DNA from: Luteibacter sp.
GTDB taxonomy: Bacteria > Pseudomonadota > Gammaproteobacteria > Xanthomonadales > Rhodanobacteraceae
Length of the DNA: 64,000 bases
Assembly: GCF_009912395.1 (NCBI RefSeq)
Contig: NZ_WNDO01000010.1
Span: forward strand, 62,001-126,000
Direction: 5' to 3'
The notes below the pieces were generated by a model that worked only from the letters and a program-made list of their open reading frames with translations, did no database searches and was not told where the DNA came from. Shown here piece after piece: positions 54,895-64,000 of this stretch (position 1 is the stretch's first letter; the number at the start of each line of letters is the position of its first letter). The position numbers and the translations under genes are program-made.

Positions 54895-55890
54895 ATGTCG
54901 ATCATCAATGTCCCCATGCGTCCTACTGCCCTCAAAGCCGTGGCGATCGCGCTGTTGTCGGCGCTGTTCTTCGCGTGCACCTATGTGTTCAACCGTGCCA
55001 TCGTCAGTGGCGGTGGTCATTGGCAATGGGCGGTGATCCTGCGCTACCTCATCACGTTGCCGTTGCTCGCGGCGGTGCTGCCGTTCCAGGGCGGCCTGGG
55101 CAAGCTGCCCTATGAGTTACGTACGTACCCGCGTACCTGGTGGTTGTGGAGCAGCGTGGGCTTCGTGCTGTTCAGCATCCCGCTGACCTGGGCCGCCACC
55201 AGTGGTCCGTCCTGGCTGGTGGCGGGGAGTTTCCAGACCACCGTGCTTGCCGGGCCATTGCTCGCCCCGTTCATCTATCGCGACGAGCGCGCCCGGTGGC
55301 AGGTCGGTGCCCTGGCGATCGGCGCGCTGATCGTGGGCGGCGTGATGTTGCTCCAGGTGGGGCATGCGAACGGTTCGCTCGACGCCGCCGCATGGCTGGC
55401 CGTGGCGGCGGTGATGTTCTCGGCGTTCGCCTATCCGCTGGGCAACCGCATGATCCTCCTGCACCTGGAGCGCAGCGGCACCCGGCTGGGCGCCGTGCAA
55501 CGGGTCTTCGGCATGACGCTGGCGAGCTGGCCGCTGTGGCTGTTGCTGGCCGTGGTGACCTGGGCCACCGTCGGGCCGCCGACGGGGCGCGAGGTGCTGC
55601 TCGCGGGCGGTGTGGCCCTGTCCTCGGGTGTCATCGCTACGGTGCTGTTCTTCCACGCGACCGAGAGTGTGGGCCGGAATCCGACCGCGCTGGCGGCGGT
55701 GGAGGCCATGCAGGCCGCCGAATTGCTGTTTGCCACAGGGATCGGCGTCGCCTTCCTCGGCGAGCCGTTCCCGGACGCGCTGGCCGCGTTCGGCGCAGTC
55801 GCCATCGTGCTGGGCATCGTGCTGTTTGCCTGGGTGAGCGGCCGCGAATCAGCCATCGACCCGGCATCGGCGAGCGACAGGGGCGCCTGA
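54895..55890 (+). CDS. DMT/EamA-type membrane transporter (multidrug-resistance efflux family)
   Basis: A 331-residue protein with about ten membrane segments arranged as two repeats, ending in the second-repeat signature of DMT transporters (AALAAVEAMQAAELLFATGIGVAFLGE-like segment, about residues 267-290). It resembles the 'putative multidrug resistance efflux transporter' subfamily of drug/metabolite transporters. Substrate unknown. Starts at 54862, 54895 and 54916 are all in frame; none has a good SD. I took 54895 because it leaves a short cytoplasmic N-terminus. Confidence 0.75.
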   Translation: MSIINVPMRPTALKAVAIALLSALFFACTYVFNRAIVSGGGHWQWAVILRYLITLPLLAAVLPFQGGLGKLPYELRTYPRTWWLWSSVGFVLFSIPLTWAATSGPSWLVAGSFQTTVLAGPLLAPFIYRDERARWQVGALAIGALIVGGVMLLQVGHANGSLDAAAWLAVAAVMFSAFAYPLGNRMILLHLERSGTRLGAVQRVFGMTLASWPLWLLLAVVTWATVGPPTGREVLLAGGVALSSGVIATVLFFHATESVGRNPTALAAVEAMQAAELLFATGIGVAFLGEPFPDALAAFGAVAIVLGIVLFAWVSGRESAIDPASASDRGA

Positions 55891-55932
55891 CACACGGACG
55901 GCGTAGGCTGTGTGCTCCTTCCGGAGTCCGTC

Positions 55933-56364
55933 ATGAAAGCTGTCGCGCTCGCCTTGTTCCTTTCCCTTCCGGCTTTCGCCCAGGCCGGGCCGCCGCCCGG
56001 CACCCATGGCGAGCCCGCGCCGGCCGCCGAGCCGATGCGCCGTTTCGAGTGGCGGGACGCCAAGGCGGGGTTCACCTTTGTCGGGCCGGAGCGCTGGGCG
56101 GGGGTGGTGCAGGCCGTCGCCTTGACGCACGGGGATGGCGTGCGCTTCGTCGCCGCCGGGAAGACCGTGGCTACCTTGCATAGCGAGGATAAGAAGGGGT
56201 TGTCGATCGACGAGGCGTCGGCTGATCGGGTGCTCTCCCGCCATGGGAATCGGGTGGTGACCTTTACCCTTGGTGACGACGCCGGTGACCTGGGGTTGTC
56301 CGATGAAGAGCTGGCGGCGGCGGTGCGGTGGGATGGGGCCGTGAGCGGCGAGGCTTCCCGGTAG
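55933..56364 (+). CDS. Small secreted protein, unknown function
   Basis: A 143-residue protein with signal peptide (cleavage after AFAQA, about residue 18), a Pro/Ala-rich spacer, and a domain beginning RFEWRDAKAGFTFVGPERWAG, which looks like a short beta-sheet domain. No family recognised. Start ATG at 55933 follows a CCGGAG SD. It is 42 bases after the transporter gene on the same strand. Confidence 0.65.
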   Translation: MKAVALALFLSLPAFAQAGPPPGTHGEPAPAAEPMRRFEWRDAKAGFTFVGPERWAGVVQAVALTHGDGVRFVAAGKTVATLHSEDKKGLSIDEASADRVLSRHGNRVVTFTLGDDAGDLGLSDEELAAAVRWDGAVSGEASR

Positions 56365-56366
56365 GG

Positions 56367-56389
56367 TCGCGCGCAAGCGCGTTCCTACA
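56367..56389. repeat. Single REP element, one mismatch
   Basis: A reverse-orientation unit, TCGCGCGCAAGCGCG then TTCCTACA; the T at 56381 departs from the consensus C. It has no partner nearby. Confidence 0.75.
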
Positions 56390-56493
56390 CATACATTGAT
56401 TCGTCCTGAGTATTGAACGGGAGCTTTTGCTCTATCGATTCGACTCAATTCAGGGTCTAACCTTTTCTTATGGTTCATTCCCTGGAGGTTCTT

Positions 56494-57720
56494 GTGGACG
56501 GCTCGTCGTCCGCCGCGCCGGCGGTGTTGGTTGATCGGCGCATTCGTCATGGCACGCCGGCGTTTCGGCGCACCAACCTGGCCCTGTTCTCGTCGGGCTT
56601 CGCCACGTTCGGGCTGCTGTACTGCGTGCAGCCGTTGCTCCCTGCCTTCTCGCGTGCCTTCGGTGTCGATGCCGCCGGTAGTTCGCTGTCGCTGTCGGTC
56701 ACCACGGGCGTGCTCGCCGTGGCGATGCTGTTCGCGGGCGCGCTGTCGGATATGTGGGGGCGCAAGCCGGTGATGCTTGCATCATTGCTGGGGTCATCGT
56801 TGCTGGTGCTGGCGACGGCGATGGCGCCGAACTGGACGAGCCTGCTGGTGCTGCGCGCAATGCTCGGTGTGACGCTGGCTGGCTTGCCCGCTGTGGCGAT
56901 GACGTATGTCAGTGAGGAGATCCACGCCGATTCGCTCGGTTTCGCCATGGGCCTCTATATCGGTGGCAATGCCATCGGTGGCATGGGTGGTCGCCTCATC
57001 TCCGGCTTTGCGGCGGATCATTCCTCTTGGCGTGTTGCCGTCGGCGTGATCGGTGCGCTGGGTCTGGTCGCTTGTGCGCTGGTGGCGAAAGGGCTGCCGC
57101 CCTCGTTGCATTTCGAGCCGCGTCGCGCGCATCCGCGTGCGTTGTTGTCGTCGTTCGGCTCGTTGTGGCGTGACAAGGGCTTGCCGTGGCTGTTTGCCGA
57201 GGCGTTCCTGCTGATGGGCGCCTTCGTCACGATTTACAACTATGCGTCGTATCGACTGCTGGCGCCGCCGTTCTCGCTGTCACAGTCGCATGTGGGTGCG
57301 ATCTTCATGGTGTACCTGATCGGCGTGGGTAGTTCCGCGTGGATGGGGGCGATTGCCGGCAAGCTGGGGCGCCGTCGTGTGTTGTGGACGGCGTTCGTGA
57401 TCACCCTGGCGGGTGTGGCGCTGACGGCGACGCAGTCGCTGTGGGCCATTGTCACCGGCATCGCGCTGGTGACCTTTGGGTTCTTCGGCGGGCATTCCAT
57501 TGCGAGTAGTTGGGTGGGCAAGCGGGCGCCGCTGGCTAAGGCGCATGCGTCGTCGTGCTATCTGTTTTCGTATTACATGGGGTCGAGTATCGCCGGGTCG
57601 TTGGGTGGCTTTGCGTGGACGCATGCGGGGTGGAATGGTGTCGCTATGTACGTAGGTGTGCTGGTGGTGGCGGGGTTGGTGATTTCGTTGAAACTTCGGC
57701 GGTTGGAGCCGTTGGGGTAG
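56494..57720 (+). CDS. MFS transporter, YnfM-like
   Basis: A 408-residue, 12-helix major facilitator. The N-half has LYCVQPLLPAFSRAF, SVTTGVLAVAMLFAGALSD and the loop 2-3 motif DMWGRKPVM. The second half has GKLGRRRVLW. The pattern YCVQPLLP...SLSLSVTTG is that of the YnfM group of E. coli, of unknown physiological substrate. I place the start at GTG 56494 because a perfect GGAGG lies 5 bases before it. The ATG at 56470, which adds 8 residues, has no SD. Confidence 0.85.
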   Translation: MDGSSSAAPAVLVDRRIRHGTPAFRRTNLALFSSGFATFGLLYCVQPLLPAFSRAFGVDAAGSSLSLSVTTGVLAVAMLFAGALSDMWGRKPVMLASLLGSSLLVLATAMAPNWTSLLVLRAMLGVTLAGLPAVAMTYVSEEIHADSLGFAMGLYIGGNAIGGMGGRLISGFAADHSSWRVAVGVIGALGLVACALVAKGLPPSLHFEPRRAHPRALLSSFGSLWRDKGLPWLFAEAFLLMGAFVTIYNYASYRLLAPPFSLSQSHVGAIFMVYLIGVGSSAWMGAIAGKLGRRRVLWTAFVITLAGVALTATQSLWAIVTGIALVTFGFFGGHSIASSWVGKRAPLAKAHASSCYLFSYYMGSSIAGSLGGFAWTHAGWNGVAMYVGVLVVAGLVISLKLRRLEPLG

Positions 57721-57777
57721 GGGAGCGTTGCCCGGGATGTTGGGCATGGCTTCATTCGCGTTGGCTGTGCTGAGGGG

Positions 57778-57800
57778 TCGCGCGCAAGCGCGCTCCTACA
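57778..57800. repeat. Single REP element
   Basis: One reverse-orientation unit between the convergent MFS and S9 peptidase genes. Confidence 0.85.
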
Positions 57801-57833
57801 AGGGGGGGAGTCGCCGGGATAGAGCGCGCGTGG

Positions 57834-59678
57834 TCAGGGGAGGTGGGTGTAGAAGGTGTGTTCGTGTTCCAGGGCGTGGGCGAGGGTGGTGGCCTGGCGG
57901 AAGCCGTGTCGTTCTTCGGGGTAGGCGTGGTATTCGCAAGGGATGCCGCGTTCGCGGAGTGCGGCGACCATCGCTTCGGTTTGTGCGGGTACGACCACCG
58001 CGTCGCGCAGGCCCTGGAAGAAGATCACCGGTACGTCGATGTCCTGCGCATGGAGCAGGGGCGTGCGTTCGCGGTAGATCGCGGCGTCGGCCACGGGGTC
58101 GCCGATCAGCCAGTCCATGTAGTCCGCTTCGAATTTGTGGGTGTCCTTCGCCAGCGCGATGGGGTCGCTCACACCGTAGAGGCTCGCGCCGCCGCGGAAG
58201 ACATCGCGGAAGGCCAGGGCACATAACACCGTATAGCCACCTGCGCTGCCGCCGCGGATATAGGCGCGCTTCGGATCGATCAGCCCCTGTTCGGCGAGCC
58301 AGGGTACGAGGGAGCAGACATCGTCGACGTCCGCTTCGCCCCAGGCGCCACGCAACGCGTCGCGATACGCGCGGCCGTAGCCGGTGCTGCCCCGGTAGTT
58401 GACGTCGGCCACGGCGAAACCTTGGCCGGTCCAGAACTGGATGCGCGGGTCGAAGGCGGGATGTGTCGCCGAGGTCGGGCCGCCGTGGACGAAGACGAGC
58501 AGGGGCGGCGGCGTGGTGGTGCGTGGCAGATAAAGGAAACCGTGAGCTTCTGTAGGAGCGCGCTTGCGCGCGATCGCGCGCAAGCGCGCTCCTACGACGG
58601 GCCAGGTGATGGGTTGAGGTGGCGTGATGTCCTCATCGGGCAATGGCGATCCCCCGCCAGCGATGATGTCCAACTCGCCCGTGCCACGATCGATCGCGAT
58701 GATGGTCGAGGAGCGAGTGGCGGATGCGGCTATCGCGTAGAGACGTCGCTCGTCCGCTGCGATGGCGCGGAAGCGTGTGTAGGACGGCGCGAGCTCATGG
58801 ACATCCTCGCCGTCGAGCAACGACAGCCGCCCGAAATCCTTGTCGAACCAGGTGACGAACCGTCGGCCGTCGTCGAGTCCGAGCCACGTATGGGCGCCTA
58901 GTTGCCAAGAGGCGCCAGCGTGATCGGCTTGCGGCGAGGGGATGGCCATGGCTGCGCCATGAACGGGAAAACGCCAGGGTTGCCACCAGCCATCCCGATC
59001 GGTCAGTGCGATCAGATCGCCGTTCCTGGCGAAGGCGGGCTGCTGGATCGATTCGTCACCGGCCGCGACGACTACGGGTGCGCCGGAGGGCATGCCAGAT
59101 CCATCCAAGGCAACACGCATCAAACGCGTTCGGGTCCAGGGTTGATGAGGACGATCCCATTCGATCCAGGCGAGCGACAGGCCGTCATTCGCGACGCGAG
59201 GCGACGCATAGAAATCGGTGCCTTCCGCGAGTACTTGTCGTTGTCCTCGTGCATCCATGGCGATGATCCGATGCACCGGCAGCCGAGCACCTTCGTCATG
59301 CTCTTCCACGGCGAGCACCCGTTCGTGTGCTTGGTCGTACACAAGGTCGCCATGGCGCGCCTCGTCGATGCCACCGAAGCGCTCCGGCGCACCTGCATCA
59401 AGCGCCTGTCGATAGACCTGCTGGTCCTTCTCGTTGACGAAGCACACTGCGCTCCCTGCGACACAGAAACTGCCACCGCCATATTCGTAGACGCGGCTGC
59501 GCATGCTGTATCCGTCCGGCGTCAGGCAGCGTGCTTGTCCATCGCGCCAGATCCAGAGGCGGGTCGCACCATCGGCGGGATCGAAGCGTCCGAAAACGAG
59601 ACCTTCCGGTCCTGCGGCCAGTTCGGTGAAGTCGGCACCGGCCGCGACGGCCTGCGCTGCGCTGAGGCGTTGGGTCAT
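57834..59678 (-). CDS. S9 prolyl-oligopeptidase family peptidase in the PQQ operon, with in-frame REP insert
   Basis: A 614-residue serine peptidase: seven-bladed-propeller-like N-terminal half (to about residue 360) and alpha/beta-hydrolase half. Catalytic Ser in [10 protein letters not shown], Asp in FQGLRDAVV, His in EERHGFRQ. Its ATG overlaps the pqqE stop (ATGA), so it is the last gene of the pqq operon. In pseudomonads a peptidase of this type is often found with pqq genes; whether it processes PqqA or its products is inference. Residues about 362-376 ([15 protein letters not shown]) are encoded by a complete REP palindrome (58551-58595, 45 bases, 15 codons), placed exactly at the junction of the two domains. 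No stop results. Confidence 0.88.
   Translation of the reverse strand: MTQRLSAAQAVAAGADFTELAAGPEGLVFGRFDPADGATRLWIWRDGQARCLTPDGYSMRSRVYEYGGGSFCVAGSAVCFVNEKDQQVYRQALDAGAPERFGGIDEARHGDLVYDQAHERVLAVEEHDEGARLPVHRIIAMDARGQRQVLAEGTDFYASPRVANDGLSLAWIEWDRPHQPWTRTRLMRVALDGSGMPSGAPVVVAAGDESIQQPAFARNGDLIALTDRDGWWQPWRFPVHGAAMAIPSPQADHAGASWQLGAHTWLGLDDGRRFVTWFDKDFGRLSLLDGEDVHELAPSYTRFRAIAADERRLYAIAASATRSSTIIAIDRGTGELDIIAGGGSPLPDEDITPPQPITWPVVGARLRAIARKRAPTEAHGFLYLPRTTTPPPLLVFVHGGPTSATHPAFDPRIQFWTGQGFAVADVNYRGSTGYGRAYRDALRGAWGEADVDDVCSLVPWLAEQGLIDPKRAYIRGGSAGGYTVLCALAFRDVFRGGASLYGVSDPIALAKDTHKFEADYMDWLIGDPVADAAIYRERTPLLHAQDIDVPVIFFQGLRDAVVVPAQTEAMVAALRERGIPCEYHAYPEERHGFRQATTLAHALEHEHTFYTHLP
58551..58595. 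repeat. REP pair inside the S9 peptidase coding sequence
   Basis: Two arms fused at GATC as at 45390-45435, 45 bases, read through in frame on the minus strand. Confidence 0.92.
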
Positions 59679-60835
59679 GTCGGCGTGACGCGTGCAATGA
59701 GGCGTGAGTTGGGTGCGTTGCGAAAGGTCAGCTCATCGATACGACGGGTTGCCGTTTCCGCTTCGGCGCGTGCGGCGAGAATCAGGTCGTGGTGTGTCGA
59801 TTTCGCACACACGGGGTCCGTCGCGGCGGCGTCGCCGGTGAGCATGAAGGCCTGGCATCGGCAGCCGCCGAAGTCCTTCGCTTTCTCGTCGCAGGACCGG
59901 CATGGCTCGGGCATCCAGCCATCACCACGAAAATGGTTGAAGCCGGGCGAGTTGTACCAGATGTGCGAGAGCGAGTGCTCGCGGACATTCGGGAACGCGA
60001 TGGGCAACTGGCGGGCGCCATGGCATGGCAGGGCCGTGCCATCCGGGGTTACGGTCAGGAAAATGCTGCCCCAGCCGCTCATGCACGGCTTGGGGCACTC
60101 CTCGTAGTAGTCGGGGGTGACGAAGATCAGCTGGCAGGGATGATCTTCCCGCGCTAACCGTTCGCGATAGTCATTGGTGATCCGCTCGGCGCGTTCCAGT
60201 TGCTCGCGCGTGGGCAGTAGGCCGAGCCGGTTGAGGTGGGCCCAGCCGTAGAACTGGCAGGTGGCCAGTTCCACGTAGTCGGCCTCCAGCGCGAGGCACA
60301 GGTCGATGATGCGGTCGATGCGATCGATGTTGTGCCGGTGCGTCACGAAGTTCAGCACCATGGGATACCCCTGTGCCTTCACCATGCGCGCCATCGCGAG
60401 TTTCTGGGCGAAGGCCTTCGGCGATCCCGCGATGAGGTTGTTCATGTCCTCGTCGCTGGCCTGGAAGCTGATCTGGATATGGTCGAGCCCACGCTCGCGG
60501 AAGTCGGCGATCTTCGCTTCCGTCAGGCCAATGCCGGAGGTGATGAGGTTGGTATAGAAACCGAGCCGGCGCGCCTCGCTGATCAGCTCGGGCAGGTCCT
60601 GCCGTACCAGCGGTTCCCCACCGGAGAAACCCAGTTGCGCCGCGCCCATGGCGCGCGCCTCTCGCAGTACGCGGAACCAGTCCTCCGTCGTCAACTCCTT
60701 GCCCTGTGCGGCGAAGTCGAGCGGGTTGGAGCAATAGGGGCATTGCAGCGGGCAGCGGTAGGTCAGCTCGGCGAGCAGCCAGAACGGCATGCCGGGACGC
60801 GTGGTGTCAGGCGAACTGGAGCCAGTGCTTTTCAT
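59675..60835 (-). CDS. pqqE: PqqE, radical SAM enzyme of PQQ synthesis
   Basis: Forms the first carbon-carbon bond between Glu and Tyr of PqqA while PqqD presents the peptide. The 386-residue protein has the radical SAM cysteines in CPLQCPYC (residues 28, 32, 35), the GGEP motif in [10 protein letters not shown], and a SPASM-type cysteine-rich C-terminus including [29 protein letters not shown]. It overlaps the end of pqqD by 29 bases if the ATG at 60835 is used. The ATG at 60790 is an alternative that removes 15 residues but has no SD. Confidence 0.96.
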   Translation of the reverse strand: MKSTGSSSPDTTRPGMPFWLLAELTYRCPLQCPYCSNPLDFAAQGKELTTEDWFRVLREARAMGAAQLGFSGGEPLVRQDLPELISEARRLGFYTNLITSGIGLTEAKIADFRERGLDHIQISFQASDEDMNNLIAGSPKAFAQKLAMARMVKAQGYPMVLNFVTHRHNIDRIDRIIDLCLALEADYVELATCQFYGWAHLNRLGLLPTREQLERAERITNDYRERLAREDHPCQLIFVTPDYYEECPKPCMSGWGSIFLTVTPDGTALPCHGARQLPIAFPNVREHSLSHIWYNSPGFNHFRGDGWMPEPCRSCDEKAKDFGGCRCQAFMLTGDAAATDPVCAKSTHHDLILAARAEAETATRRIDELTFRNAPNSRLIARVTPT

Positions 60836-61073
60836 GGGCCACCTGCATGAAGTCGTCCACGTCGCCGCCGATATCCTCGTCGGGGAATTCGTCCGACAGC
60901 GTAGTGATGATCTGCGCGATGCTGCGCTGGCCGTCGATCAGCTCGCCGACCATGCCGGCACCGTCATTGAGCCGGACCATGCCTTCGGGATACAGCAGAA
61001 CGAAAGCTTCTTGCGCCGGCTCCCACTGGAAGCGGTAGCCGGGGCGCCAGCGGGGGATGCGTTCACGACTCAC
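60807..61073 (-). CDS. pqqD: PqqD, PqqA-binding chaperone
   Basis: An 88-residue RiPP recognition protein that binds PqqA and delivers it to PqqE. Contains the family pattern [28 protein letters not shown] and [18 protein letters not shown] start at 61073 overlaps the pqqC stop (GTGA). Confidence 0.94.
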   Translation of the reverse strand: MSRERIPRWRPGYRFQWEPAQEAFVLLYPEGMVRLNDGAGMVGELIDGQRSIAQIITTLSDEFPDEDIGGDVDDFMQVAHEKHWLQFA

Positions 61074-61819
61074 AGGGCGATTCCCTTGTGCCAGGCGCGA
61101 TCCGCCGTGACCGTGTGATACGGCGGTCGCTGGAGTTCATACGCCATGCTCATCGCATCGAGCATGGTCCAGAGGATGTCGAGCTTGAACTGGAGGATTT
61201 CCAGCATGCGCTGCTGGGCATCGTGCGTGGTGTAGTGGTCAAGCGTGATCGACAGGCCGTGCTCCACGTCCCGACGTGCCTGCCCGAGACGGGTACGGAA
61301 ATAGGCGTAACCCTCCTGATCGATCCACGGATAGTGCTGCGGCCAGCTGCTCAGGCGCGACTGGTGGATCTCCGGCGCGAACAGTTCGGTCAGAGAACTG
61401 CTGGCCGCTTCCTGCCAGGTCGCACGGCGCGCGAAGTTCACGTAGGCATCCACGGCGAAGCGCACGCCGGGCAACACCAGCTCTTGCGAAAGCACCTGTT
61501 CGCGATCGAGGCCGACCGCTTCGCCGAGCTTCAGCCATGCTTCGATGCCGCCACCTTCGCCCGGCGCACCGTCGTGGTCGAGGATGCGCTGCAGCCATTC
61601 GCGGCGCACGTCGCGATCCGGGCAGTTGGCGAGGATCGCCGCGTCCTTCAGGGGAATGTTCACCTGGTAATAGAAGCGGTTCGCCACCCAACCCTGGATC
61701 TGCTCGCGCGTGGCGCGACCTTCATACATGGCGACGTGGTACGGGTGATGGATATGGTAGTAGCGGCCCTTGTCGCGAAGGGCCTGTTCGAACGCTTGCC
61801 GGGAGAGCGCCTGTGTCAC
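61070..61819 (-). CDS. pqqC: PqqC, final cyclising oxidase of PQQ synthesis
   Basis: Cofactor-free oxidase that performs ring closure and the eight-electron oxidation of the last intermediate. The 249-residue helical protein has the expected [25 protein letters not shown] and [15 protein letters not shown] blocks with active-site His, Arg and Tyr residues. GTG start at 61819, 9 bases after pqqB. Confidence 0.96.
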   Translation of the reverse strand: MTQALSRQAFEQALRDKGRYYHIHHPYHVAMYEGRATREQIQGWVANRFYYQVNIPLKDAAILANCPDRDVRREWLQRILDHDGAPGEGGGIEAWLKLGEAVGLDREQVLSQELVLPGVRFAVDAYVNFARRATWQEAASSSLTELFAPEIHQSRLSSWPQHYPWIDQEGYAYFRTRLGQARRDVEHGLSITLDHYTTHDAQQRMLEILQFKLDILWTMLDAMSMAYELQRPPYHTVTADRAWHKGIAL

Positions 61820-61828
61820 GTCGTCCGC

Positions 61829-62740
61829 CTAGAGGGTGATACCCATGCCGTCCCAGGCGACGTCGATGCCACGGCGCGTCAGTTCCGCGCGCTCGGGCGA
61901 GTCGTTGTCCAGGATCGGATTGGTGTTGTTGATATGGATGAGGATCTTGCGCGGTACGTTCAGCGTATCCAGCACGTCGAGCATGCCGCCCGGTCCGTGC
62001 TGGGCGAGGTGGCCCATCTCGCGCCCGGTGCGTGTGCCGACGCCGCGTCGTTGCATCTCGTCGTCGTGCCAGAGCGTGCCGTCCACGAGCAGGCAATTCG
62101 CGCTGGCCATGACGGCGCGTAGCGCGTCGTCCACCTCGCCAAGTCCCGGGGCGTAGAACAGCCGACCACCGGTCTCGATGTCGTCGACCACGAGGCCGAT
62201 GTTGTCGCCGGGGTGCGGATCGCCACGGTGCGGGGAATAGGGCGGTGCCGCGCTGCGCAGCGCGAAGGGGGTGAAGCGCAGGCGGGGGCAGGTGGCGATG
62301 GTGAAATCCTCACCCGGAATGATGCGCCGGCGCACGAGCCCGCCGTTCCAATGCGAAAGCATGCGGAACAGCGGGAATCCATGGCTGAGGTCTTCATGGA
62401 CCATGTCCGTGCACCACACTTCGTGCGGGCATCCCTCGCGCAGGCTCAGCAGCCCCGTCGTATGGTCGATCTGGCTGTCCAGCAGCACCACCGCCGAGAT
62501 GCCGGTGTCGCGCAGCGCACGGTTCGGCTGCATCGGCGCGAAGCTCGCGAGTTGCGCGCGGATGTCGGGTGAGGCGTTGCAGAGCACCCAATGCACACCG
62601 TCGTCGGACAGGGCGATGGACGATTGTGTCCTCGCGGTGGCGCGCAGCGTGCCGGCACGAAAGCCAGCGCAGTTGGCGCAGTTGCAGTTCCATTGCGGAA
62701 AGCCGCCGCCGGCGGCGGAACCCAGAACCTGGATGTGCAC
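61829..62740 (-). CDS. pqqB: PqqB, metallo-beta-lactamase-fold oxygenase
   Basis: Hydroxylates the cross-linked Glu-Tyr intermediate. The 303-residue protein begins [18 protein letters not shown], with the zinc-binding CNCANC, and carries [11 protein letters not shown] and INNTNPILD, the family's metal-ligand regions. GTG start at 62740. A terminator-like hairpin lies between pqqA and this gene. Confidence 0.96.
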   Translation of the reverse strand: MHIQVLGSAAGGGFPQWNCNCANCAGFRAGTLRATARTQSSIALSDDGVHWVLCNASPDIRAQLASFAPMQPNRALRDTGISAVVLLDSQIDHTTGLLSLREGCPHEVWCTDMVHEDLSHGFPLFRMLSHWNGGLVRRRIIPGEDFTIATCPRLRFTPFALRSAAPPYSPHRGDPHPGDNIGLVVDDIETGGRLFYAPGLGEVDDALRAVMASANCLLVDGTLWHDDEMQRRGVGTRTGREMGHLAQHGPGGMLDVLDTLNVPRKILIHINNTNPILDNDSPERAELTRRGIDVAWDGMGITL

Positions 62741-62762
62741 GGTGATCCGTTCGTCCGTTGCA

Positions 62763-62793
62763 GGAAAGAAAACGCCCCGGAAGGCCGGGGCGT
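62763..62793 (-). terminator. Terminator or attenuator between pqqA and pqqB
   Basis: On the minus strand ACGCCCCGG, a 4-base loop and CCGGGGCGT form a 9-bp stem followed by a T-rich run. It lies 13 bases after the pqqA stop. Partial termination here would give far more pqqA message than pqqBCDE, which suits a precursor peptide consumed one per PQQ. Confidence 0.85.
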
Positions 62794-62806
62794 CGACGCC
62801 GATGTG

Positions 62807-62884
62807 TCAGCGATTCGAAACGTACATCGTCACTTCGAAGCCGAGACGCAGATCGGTGTAGGCGGGCTTGTTCCACTTACGCAT
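62807..62884 (-). CDS. pqqA: PqqA, precursor peptide of PQQ
   Basis: A 25-residue peptide too short for most gene callers: it starts [13 protein letters not shown] and ends [11 protein letters not shown]. The conserved E-V-T-M-Y core supplies Glu17 and Tyr21, the two residues fused into PQQ. An SD (GAGGA) precedes the ATG at 62884. Confidence 0.97.
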   Translation of the reverse strand: MRKWNKPAYTDLRLGFEVTMYVSNR

Positions 62885-62927
62885 AAGGTCGATCCTCGGG
62901 TGGGCGCCAGACAGCCTGGCTTCTTCG

Positions 62928-62954
62928 AGATTAACACCCACCCCGCGTGGTCAA
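62928..62954 (-). promoter_or_regulatory. Possible pqqA promoter
   Basis: On the minus strand TTGACC (62949-62954) and TAATCT (62928-62933) with 15-base spacing, 44 bases before pqqA. The spacing is short and the -10 match is weak. Confidence 0.3.
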
Positions 62955-63008
62955 ACTGTGTACTGGACGGCAGTTTCGTGCTTCGCGATAGAAACGTCCA
63001 AAGCGCCT

Positions 63009-63914
63009 TTAACGCGAGGTGTCGGCCGCGTCGAACATGAGCTTGGCGAAGGCTTTCACCAGCGGTGACGTATCGTCGCGACGGTGCACCAGATGCAGCT
63101 GACTTGCCGAATCCGGTGAATCGATGGCTACATAGGCGATGCCTTTGATGTGTACGTGGCGCATCGACTCGGGCAGCACGGCGACGCCGAGTCCGGCGGC
63201 GACGAGGCTCACCATCGTCGACGACTCTCCGGCCTCCTGTGCGATGCGCGGCATGAAGCCGGCGTTTCGGCACATGGTGAGCAACTGGTCGTAGACCCCG
63301 GTACCCGCTCCGCGTGAGAACACCACGAAATGTTCGTCGGCGAGTTCTTCCATGCGCAGCCCCTTGCGCTTGCGCGTGGCCAGCGGATGGTCGGCGCGCA
63401 GCACGGCCACCAGCGGATCGGACACCAGTGTCTGCGATACCAACGGGGCGGGCAGGTGGCCGCCGCGTAGCAGCCCCACCTGTTGGCTGCCGTCGAGCAA
63501 GGACTCGATCTGTTGCAGCGTGTTGCGTTCGACGAGCACGAGCCGCACCGCCGGATAGGCTTCGCGGAACGCGCGGATGGCGCGCGGAAACGATTCGATC
63601 AGCGGCGTGGAGCGAGTGAAGGCGACCTGCAGTTCGCCGATCTCCCCGCGTTCCGCGCGGCGTGCCACGTCGCCGGCATCGTCCACGCGGGCGATGATGT
63701 CGCGGGCCGCGTCGAGATAGGCGCGACCGGCGTCGGTGAGTTCCACGCGTCGGTTGGTGCGGCGTAGCAGGCGCACGCCAAGCATCGATTCGAGATCGCG
63801 GATCTGCTGGCTGAGTGGCGGCTGGGACATGCCCAGCCGCTCGGCGGCGCGACTGAAATGCAACTCGTCGGCCACGGCGATGAAATAACGTAGGTGCCGC
63901 AGCTCGACGCTCAT
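63009..63914 (-). CDS. LysR-type transcriptional regulator
   Basis: A 301-residue LTTR. The N-terminal winged HTH (residues about 1-62) reads LRHLRYFIAVADELHFSRAA then MSQPPLSQQIRDLE, close to the CatM/BenM/AlsR branch; the rest is a periplasmic-binding-protein-like effector domain. It lies 124 bases upstream of pqqA on the same strand, so control of the pqq operon is possible but LTTRs more often act on a divergent neighbour. Effector unknown. Confidence 0.93.
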   Translation of the reverse strand: MSVELRHLRYFIAVADELHFSRAAERLGMSQPPLSQQIRDLESMLGVRLLRRTNRRVELTDAGRAYLDAARDIIARVDDAGDVARRAERGEIGELQVAFTRSTPLIESFPRAIRAFREAYPAVRLVLVERNTLQQIESLLDGSQQVGLLRGGHLPAPLVSQTLVSDPLVAVLRADHPLATRKRKGLRMEELADEHFVVFSRGAGTGVYDQLLTMCRNAGFMPRIAQEAGESSTMVSLVAAGLGVAVLPESMRHVHIKGIAYVAIDSPDSASQLHLVHRRDDTSPLVKAFAKLMFDAADTSR

Positions 63915-63916
63915 GC

Positions 63917-64000
63917 TCAGTCCGGACGGACGCGGATCAGGCCTTCCTGTGCGGTCGAGGCGATCAGTCTGCCGTCGCGCGTGTAGATCATGCCGCGCGC
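63917..64000 (-). CDS. Acyl-CoA thioesterase II-like protein, C-terminal fragment
   Basis: Only the last 27 residues are inside the window: GMIYTRDGRLIASTAQEGLI then RVRPD and a stop. The D/R-GxLxASxAQEGLxR ending is characteristic of TesB-type acyl-CoA thioesterases, which hydrolyse acyl-CoA to free acid. The stop is two bases from the LysR start. The rest lies to the right of the window. Confidence 0.7.
   Translation of the reverse strand, partial: ARGMIYTRDGRLIASTAQEGLIRVRPD

Overview
The window is high-GC proteobacterial DNA. I infer a gammaproteobacterium of the Xanthomonadales, most like Luteibacter, Dyella or other Rhodanobacteraceae. The grounds are the divergent rne/rluC pair, an rpfE-like gene overlapping recJ, an aguA/aguB pair, and many short palindromic repeats of the type TGTAGGAGCGCGCTTGCGCG. 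The genus is inference; no 16S gene is present.

Layout. Positions 1-5315 hold a galactoside-utilisation block: an aldose 1-epimerase (probably cut at the window edge) and two exported alpha-galactosidases of families GH36 and GH27. A Tat-exported threonine-aldolase-like enzyme, a tRNA-Gly with its own promoter and terminator, and an exported histidine phosphatase follow. Positions 8353-36299 are a biosynthetic operon: two nonribosomal peptide synthetases (six modules of 5970 aa, and two modules plus thioesterase of 2419 aa), an ABC exporter, a 20-codon mini-ORF with a strong ribosome binding site, and a SyrP/AsnO-like non-haem iron dioxygenase. All four junctions are ATGA overlaps. Reading the adenylation pockets by eye gives a provisional octapeptide: X, D-Leu, D-basic, Ser, D-Asn (possibly beta-hydroxylated), Ala, Leu, Leu. 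There is no lipid-starter condensation domain.

Positions 36296-37853 hold two small hypothetical genes and a GacA/UvrY-type response regulator broken by one in-frame TGA. From 37854 on the DNA is mostly housekeeping: rne, rluC, a CPBP-like membrane protein, a pterin carbinolamine dehydratase, nfuA, two small cytochromes c, a TraB-family protein, aguB/aguA, a YheS-type ABC-F ATPase, an rpfE-like gene with recJ, and two transporters. The right end is a PQQ operon read leftward (pqqA, B, C, D, E and an S9 peptidase), with a LysR gene and the end of a tesB-like gene upstream.

The most unusual features are the NRPS operon with its mini-ORF, the nonsense-broken global regulator, and REP elements that sit in frame inside two protein-coding genes and supply the stop codons of two others. 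REPs are absent from a 36-kb stretch spanning the NRPS operon.
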